Of a DNA stretch of 62,022 nt, positions 57,539-62,022 are shown in pieces. How positions within the stretch are numbered: the stretch's first letter is position 1; every line of letters starts with the position of its first letter. The notes below the pieces were generated by a model. It was not told the origin of the DNA. It did no database searches and saw only the letters and a list, made by a program, of their open reading frames with translations. The stretch lies in NCBI GenBank assembly GCA_022844005.1, contig JALHMN010000002.1, forward strand, positions 1-62,022, in the 5' to 3' direction. The position numbers were made by a program, and so were the translations under genes. The DNA is from a bacterium (GTDB lineage Bacteria; Pseudomonadota; Alphaproteobacteria; Ferrovibrionales; Ferrovibrionaceae).

Positions 57539-58363
57539 TCAGAGAAGGTTTATGCGCATATTCTCACGGGCGACCAGTGCATTCGGCCACATCTGCCGCG
57601 CCTCAGATTCGAGCCGCTCCATGAAGAGATCCTCATGATCCGGATCATGATGGAAAATGATCAGCATGCGTACGTTCGCGGCACGACACAGTCGCACGCC
57701 TTCCTGCCAGGTGGAATGCCCCCAGCCCATCTTCCCGGTGAATTCCTCATCGGTATAGGTGCTGTCATAGACCACGACGTCGGCCCCTTCGATCAGCGAA
57801 AGGATGCGCTGGTCGGGCTTGCCGATGACGTGCTCGGTGTCGGTCACGTAGCACATCGACTTGCCGCGATAGTCGAAGCGATAGGCCGTTGCCCCGTCGG
57901 GATGGTTCAGGGGAGCCGTTGTCACCTTGATCGACCGGCCGAGGGTGAACTTGTCGCCGGCGCGGAAATCCTCGAAGTCCATCTTCGAGCCCATGACCTC
58001 GAGCGGCACGGGAAAGGTGGGATTCGCCATCTGTCCGGACAGGATGGCCTTGATGCCCTGTTTGTCGATCAGGTGCCCGGCCATGATGGTGAAATGCCTG
58101 TCCTTGCGGAAAGCAGGCGAGAAGAAGGGGAAGCCGTTGATATGGTCCCAATGGGTGTGGGACAGCAGCAGATGGGCCTTCTTCTGTTCCTTCTTGAGGA
58201 ACCAGTGCCCGAGATTGCGGATCCCTGTCCCGGCGTCGAGGATGACCCGCTCGCCACCCATGGCAACCTCAATGCAACTGGTGTTGCCGCCGAAGGCAAT
58301 GTGTCTCGGCGACGGTGTCGCGATGCTGCCGCGGACGCCCCAGAATTTTATCTTGAAGCTCAT
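57539..58363 (-). CDS. MBL-fold metallohydrolase (RNase Z / cyclic phosphodiesterase-like)
   Basis: This 274-residue protein has the start KIKFWGVRGSIATPSPRHIAFGGNTSC. The metal motif is LLLSHTHWDHINGFPFFSP, and a later Asp/His set lies in CYVTDTEH and MLIIFHHDPDHEDLFMERL. It matches the group with class II cAMP phosphodiesterase- and RNase Z-related hydrolases. GGAGGGT precedes ATG 58363; an in-frame ATG at 58378 is less favourable. It is upstream of the histidine phosphatase gene on the same strand. Confidence 0.88.
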   Translation of the reverse strand: MSFKIKFWGVRGSIATPSPRHIAFGGNTSCIEVAMGGERVILDAGTGIRNLGHWFLKKEQKKAHLLLSHTHWDHINGFPFFSPAFRKDRHFTIMAGHLIDKQGIKAILSGQMANPTFPVPLEVMGSKMDFEDFRAGDKFTLGRSIKVTTAPLNHPDGATAYRFDYRGKSMCYVTDTEHVIGKPDQRILSLIEGADVVVYDSTYTDEEFTGKMGWGHSTWQEGVRLCRAANVRMLIIFHHDPDHEDLFMERLESEARQMWPNALVARENMRINLL

Positions 58364-58451
58364 TCGCACCCTCCGCACCGGCGCAGGAGCGCGCGCCGAC
58401 TGCTTCCCCCGAACCGTAGTGCGTTCACATCCCCGCCGCGCGTGACGGCGG

Positions 58452-59654
58452 TCACGATCCGGCGGCCATCGATGGTGAACCGCCGGTCTGCGGCAGCAAT
58501 CTCTCCACCAGCTTCACCCAGTAGCTGGTCCCCACAGCCAAAGCATCGTCATTGAAGTCGTAGCGGGGATTGTGGACCATGCATCCTCCCTCCGACCCTG
58601 TTCCATTGCCGAGCCAGACATAGCAGCCCGGCCGCTCCAGCAGCATCCAGCCGAAATCCTCGGAGCCCATGGTGGGGGGCTTGTCCCGCAGGACGTTGGT
58701 GCGACCGACGGCATCCGCCGCCGCCAGCGCGGCGATCTCCGTCTCGTCGGCGGAGTTCACCGTCGGCGGGTAGCGCCGGTCGTAGCGCACCTCGGCCACC
58801 GCGCCATGCGCCTTGGCGATTCCCTCGCAGAGTTCGCGGATTCGTCGCTCCATCAGATCCTGCACCCGGGTGCTGAATGCCCTTGTCGTTCCGCAGAGTT
58901 CGACCGTCTCCGGAATGACGTTGGTGGTGAATCCGCCGTTGATCTTGGTGACGCTGACCACCGCCGGTTCGATCGGATCTACGTTGCGCGCGACCACCGT
59001 CTGCAGCGCCATCACGATCTCCGCCGCGATCGGCATCGGATCAATGCCACGATTCGGCATCGCGCCATGCGCCCCGACGCCCCGTATGGTGACGAAGAAG
59101 AAGTCGGCCGAGGCCATCATCGCGCCCGGCCGCAAGGCGATCGTGCCGACCTCGATGCCCGGCATGTTGTGCATGCCATAGACGCTTTCAACCGGGAACC
59201 GCTCGAACAGCCCTTCCTGCACCATCACGCGTCCGCCGGCCTCGTTTTCCTCGGCCGGCTGGAAGATGAAATGCACGGACCCGTTGAAGCTTCTGGCCTG
59301 CGACAGGTGCCGGGCGGCGCCGAGCAGCATGGTCGTATGACCGTCGTGACCGCAGCCGTGCATTTTGCCGGGATGTTGGGAGCGGTGCGCGAAGTCGTTC
59401 AGTTCCTCGAGATCGAGGGCGTCCATGTCCGCCCTGAGACCGATGGCGCGGTTGCCGTCGCCGACCTTCAGCGTGCCCACCACCCCGGTCCTGGCGAGGC
59501 CGCGATGCACTTCGAGCCCCCAGGACTTGAGCTTTTCCGCCACGAATTCGGCGGTCTGGTGCTCCTGATAGGCCGTCTCGGGATGCGCATGCAGATGCCG
59601 GCGCCAGCCGCGCATTTCCTCGCTCAAACTCACCACGCCGTCGATCAGCGGCAT
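58452..59654 (-). CDS. M20 family metallopeptidase (amidohydrolase)
   Basis: A 400-residue M20D-type hydrolase acting on N-acyl amino acids or related amides. It has RRHLHAHPETAYQEHQTAEFV, the metal motif MHGCGHDGHTTMLLGAA, and FIFQPAEENEAGGRVMV with the catalytic Glu. The C-terminal GSEDFGWMLLERPGCYVWLGNG is typical of the family. ATG 59654 begins at the fold start; an in-frame ATG at 59684 adds a Pro/Gly tract. It is divergent from nitroreductase. Confidence 0.93.
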   Translation of the reverse strand: MPLIDGVVSLSEEMRGWRRHLHAHPETAYQEHQTAEFVAEKLKSWGLEVHRGLARTGVVGTLKVGDGNRAIGLRADMDALDLEELNDFAHRSQHPGKMHGCGHDGHTTMLLGAARHLSQARSFNGSVHFIFQPAEENEAGGRVMVQEGLFERFPVESVYGMHNMPGIEVGTIALRPGAMMASADFFFVTIRGVGAHGAMPNRGIDPMPIAAEIVMALQTVVARNVDPIEPAVVSVTKINGGFTTNVIPETVELCGTTRAFSTRVQDLMERRIRELCEGIAKAHGAVAEVRYDRRYPPTVNSADETEIAALAAADAVGRTNVLRDKPPTMGSEDFGWMLLERPGCYVWLGNGTGSEGGCMVHNPRYDFNDDALAVGTSYWVKLVERLLPQTGGSPSMAAGS

Positions 59655-59782
59655 CGGGACACGACCCCCAGGACCCGGTTGCATTCGAGGTAAACGATAG
59701 AGGTTGTCCAGCCAGTTGGCCAGCGATCAGCCAGCGCTTACCATGACCACGTTCACCCTACCGCCCGACGACAGGAACTCTT

Positions 59783-60376
59783 ATGACGACCGCCAATGGC
59801 CGCACTGCTGATCATTCGATAGACAAGATATTCCTGGAGCGCTGGTCGCCGCGCGCCTTCACCGAGGAGACGATCTCGGCAGCGGATCTAAACGTCCTCC
59901 TGGAAGCAGCGCGCTGGGCCCCCTCCTCCTACAACTCGCAGCCCTGGCGCTTTCTCTATGCCAGACGCGGCACCGCGCATTGGGACAAGTTCCTCGACCT
60001 CCTGATTCCCTTCAACCAGGGCTGGGCGAAGGGCGCGGCGGCGCTGATCGTCGTCGTCTCCAAGACCACCATGCGGCAGGGCGACAAGGATGTCCCCTCG
60101 CACAGCCACTCCTTCGATACCGGTGCCGCCTGGGCCGGCCTCGCGCTGCAGGCGACACTGAAAGGTTGGCAGGCACACGGCATGGTCGGCTTCGACATGT
60201 CGAAGGCGGCGGCGGTGCTCAACGTGCCCGAGGGCTACCGGGTGGAGGCGGCCGTCGCCATCGGCCGCCAGGGCGATCCCGCGAGTCTTCCCGAAGCATT
60301 GGCGGCCCGCGAGAAGCCGAGCCCGCGCAATCCGCTCGGCGACATCGCCTTCGAGGGCGGCTTCCCTAAAGGATGA
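59783..60376 (+). CDS. Nitroreductase family protein
   Basis: A 197-residue FMN-dependent oxidoreductase: IFLERWSPRAFTEETISAADLNVLLEAARWAPSSYNSQPWRFLYARRG is the standard N-terminus with the FMN-binding SSYNSQPWRF. SHSFDTGAAWAGLALQATLKGWQAHGM carries the dimer helix, and VEAAVAIGRQGD the second FMN contact. It is complete in length. Its stop region overlaps the 3' end of the convergent RTX gene by 11 bases. Confidence 0.93.
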   Translation: MTTANGRTADHSIDKIFLERWSPRAFTEETISAADLNVLLEAARWAPSSYNSQPWRFLYARRGTAHWDKFLDLLIPFNQGWAKGAAALIVVVSKTTMRQGDKDVPSHSHSFDTGAAWAGLALQATLKGWQAHGMVGFDMSKAAAVLNVPEGYRVEAAVAIGRQGDPASLPEALAAREKPSPRNPLGDIAFEGGFPKG

Positions 60377-62022
60377 AGTCGACCGGTTGAAGGGCGGCGA
60401 GCGACACGTTGACCAGGGTCAGCGTGTTGCCGCCGCCGAAATCGATCAGCGCGTTCGCCCCGTCCATCGAGGCCAGCGCCAGGACATCGTCCAGGTCGCG
60501 GCCGTCGGCATCCACATCGGCGAGGAAGATCGCCGTCAGGTCGATGCGGTCGAGAACACCTCCGGCTGCGAAATCATTGATCCGATCCTGGCCGGACAGC
60601 AGGCTGATCACGAAGACGTCATCGCCGGCACCCCCGATCAGCGTGTCGTTGCCCAGTCCGCCATCCAGGCGATCGTTGCCGGCATTCCCGAGGATCATGT
60701 CGTCCCCGGCCGAACCGATGACGGTATCGTTGCCGGCGCCCGCGTCGATGCGGGCGATGCCGGAGAGCGCGACCGCGGACAGATCGAAGTTGTCCGAATT
60801 GCCGTCGCCCAGCAGGACGACGTTGCTGAACCCATTGGCAGAGATCTCCTCGATCCCGGTCAGCGCCGCCGAGAAGTCGCCCAGGATGCCGATATTGGTG
60901 TTGTTGGCGGTGGCGAGGATCCGATCGGTACCGCTCGCGCCGGTGTCGCGGAAGGTGTCGGCCCCGTGCCCGGTGCCAGTCACCAGATAGGTGTCGCCGC
61001 CCTCGCCGCCGTCCAGACTGTCGTTGCCCGTGTTGCCGAGGATGACGTCGGCGCCGGCCGAGCCGATCACCGTGTCGTTGCCGGCGCCGGCATCGATCTG
61101 GGTGATGCCGACAAGGGCGGTCGCGCTGAAATCCAGCCCATCGGCAATTGTCGTCCCGACCACCCGGACGTTGGCAAAGCCGCCGGCCGATATCTCCTCG
61201 ATCCCGCTGGCCGGGCCGAAGCCGCCCAGCCCGATCGCCGTGGCATTGGCCAGGGCAACGATCCGATCGAACCCGGCCGCGCCGGTATCGGCATAGACGT
61301 CGGCGCCAGATCCCGTGCCTGTCACCCGATAGGTATCACTGCCTTCGCCGCCGTCGAGGCTGTCATTGCCCGCCCCACCCTGGATCAGGTCGTCGCCAGT
61401 CGAACCGAGGATGCTGTCGTTGCCGCTGCCGCCGTCGATCACGACGCTGTCCAGTGTGACGCCGGTCAGGTCGAAGCTGTTAGCGCCTGCATCGCCCAGC
61501 AGGATGACATTGCTGAATCCGTTGGCGGAGATCTCCTCGATCCCGGTCAACACGGCAGAGAAATCGCCCAGGATACCGATCCGGGTGTTGTTCGCGATGG
61601 CGACGATCCGGTCGGTGCCGCTCGCGCCAGTGTCGCGATACAGATCGGCCCCGTCCCCGGTGCCGGTCACCCGGTAGGTGTCTCCCCCCTCGCCGCCATC
61701 CAGGCTGTCGTTGCCGGCACCACCTTGCAGCGTGTCCGCCCCGCCCGAGCCGAGCAGCGTGTCGTTGCCCGCGCCGCCCATGATCAGGTCATCGCCGGCC
61801 GAACCCAGGATGGTGTCGTTGCCGGCGCCGCCGTCGATGGCGACGCCGTCCAGCACGATGCCGGTCAGGTCGAAGCTGTTGGCGCCGGCATCGCCCAGCA
61901 GCGCCACGTTGGCGAAGCCGCCGGCAGAGATCTCCTCGATCCCGGTCAGCGCCGCCGAGAAGTCGCCCAGGACGCCGATCCGCGTGTTGTTCGCGGTGGC
62001 CAGGATCCGGTCGGTGCCGCTG
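60366..62022 (-). CDS. RTX (calcium-binding, type I-secreted) protein, partial
   Basis: This is the C-terminal part of a large RTX protein, continuing beyond the window. It contains many GGxGxD nonapeptides (for example GGAGNDTLLGSGGADTLQGG) that bind calcium in beta-rolls. Between the nonapeptides lie repeated segments such as DTYRVTGTGDGADLYRDTG, GTDRI and GIEEISANGFSNV. The last 70 residues (DVFVISLLSGQDRINDFAAGG to LTLVNVSLAALQPVDFIL) resemble a type I secretion C-terminal signal, so the product is probably exported through a TolC-like channel. No catalytic domain is visible in this part. The frame stays open to 62022. Confidence 0.9.
   Translation of the reverse strand, partial: SGTDRILATANNTRIGVLGDFSAALTGIEEISAGGFANVALLGDAGANSFDLTGIVLDGVAIDGGAGNDTILGSAGDDLIMGGAGNDTLLGSGGADTLQGGAGNDSLDGGEGGDTYRVTGTGDGADLYRDTGASGTDRIVAIANNTRIGILGDFSAVLTGIEEISANGFSNVILLGDAGANSFDLTGVTLDSVVIDGGSGNDSILGSTGDDLIQGGAGNDSLDGGEGSDTYRVTGTGSGADVYADTGAAGFDRIVALANATAIGLGGFGPASGIEEISAGGFANVRVVGTTIADGLDFSATALVGITQIDAGAGNDTVIGSAGADVILGNTGNDSLDGGEGGDTYLVTGTGHGADTFRDTGASGTDRILATANNTNIGILGDFSAALTGIEEISANGFSNVVLLGDGNSDNFDLSAVALSGIARIDAGAGNDTVIGSAGDDMILGNAGNDRLDGGLGNDTLIGGAGDDVFVISLLSGQDRINDFAAGGVLDRIDLTAIFLADVDADGRDLDDVLALASMDGANALIDFGGGNTLTLVNVSLAALQPVDFIL
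60680..62022 (-). repeat. Tandem 115-residue modules in the RTX gene
   Basis: A module of 114-115 residues (342-345 bases) recurs. The segment encoding NDSLDGGEG begins (plus-strand coordinates) near 61021, 61363 and 61708, and a further copy of GIEEIS starts near 61930. Each module holds a DTYxVTGTG segment, a GTDRI/GFDRI segment, a GIEEIS segment, an NFDLSAVALSG or NSFDLTGVTLDS segment and two nonapeptides. DNA identity between modules is high, so copy number could vary by recombination. Confidence 0.8.

Noticed and set aside
60680-62022. CRISPR-like regular repeats
   Set aside because: The repeats are in frame, encode RTX modules and have no short repeat-spacer structure.

Overview
The window reads as chromosomal DNA of a high-GC alphaproteobacterium, most likely a free-living, Rhodospirillales-like heterotroph. 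The clearest taxonomic pointers are an alphaproteobacterial SOS box (GAAC-N7-GAAC) at the start of an imuB-dnaE2 cassette, an MltB-RlpA cell-wall pair, and the general codon and GC character. No rRNA, CRISPR array or insertion sequence was found. One tRNA (Ser, anticodon TGA) is present and carries a small integrated element.

Layout. 1-2564: cell-wall genes on the minus strand (rlpA, cut by the window edge; MltB-like transglycosylase; YdcF-like protein; a 29-residue membrane peptide). 2661-5194: a coupled amidohydrolase and CobW-type GTPase. 5393-5709: a frameshifted 2-hydroxyacid dehydrogenase remnant. 5842-12027: a four-gene acyl/acetyl-phosphate operon (FabI-like reductase, hydratase-phosphotransacetylase fusion, acetate kinase, PHA-synthase-like DUF3141 protein) behind a candidate PhoB-dependent promoter. 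12188-16005: an osmoprotectant ABC transporter in yehZYXW order. 16076-18966: a glyoxalase-II-like hydrolase, a histidine kinase with an ethylene-receptor-type sensor, and an alpha/beta hydrolase. 18967-20124: small ORFs and two minus-strand terminators that may belong to small RNAs.

20201-25172 is an element of about 5 kb integrated in the 3' end of tRNA-Ser. It has a tyrosine integrase, an AlpA-like regulator, a translationally coupled run of small DNA-binding proteins, a cluster of five 16-bp iteron-like repeats, and one unrecognised cargo gene. It is flanked by 14-bp att repeats. This is the most likely place for an undescribed system: a minimal satellite-like integrative element with its own iteron/HTH module.

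25318-44633 is mostly metabolic: a VOC gene broken by one stop codon, an MDR dehydrogenase, a SelA-like PLP enzyme with an acyl-CoA synthetase and thiolase, an FMO-type monooxygenase, an alpha/beta hydrolase-pirin-DUF2238-citryl-CoA lyase-2-hydroxyacid dehydrogenase run, an M20 peptidase, topoisomerase IB, a VOC protein, a PfpI protein and a gamma-glutamyltransferase. 44759-48455 holds ppk1-ppx. 49337-54042 is the mutagenic imuB-dnaE2 pair. The window ends with a PQQ-type sugar dehydrogenase, a CRP-like site with overlapping inverted repeats before a small membrane ORF, assorted hydrolases, and the C-terminal part of a large RTX protein built from 115-residue modules.

Phosphate and acetyl-phosphate themes recur (candidate Pho box, Pta/AckA, Ppk/Ppx). 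Assignments come from reading motifs by eye; no database search was run.
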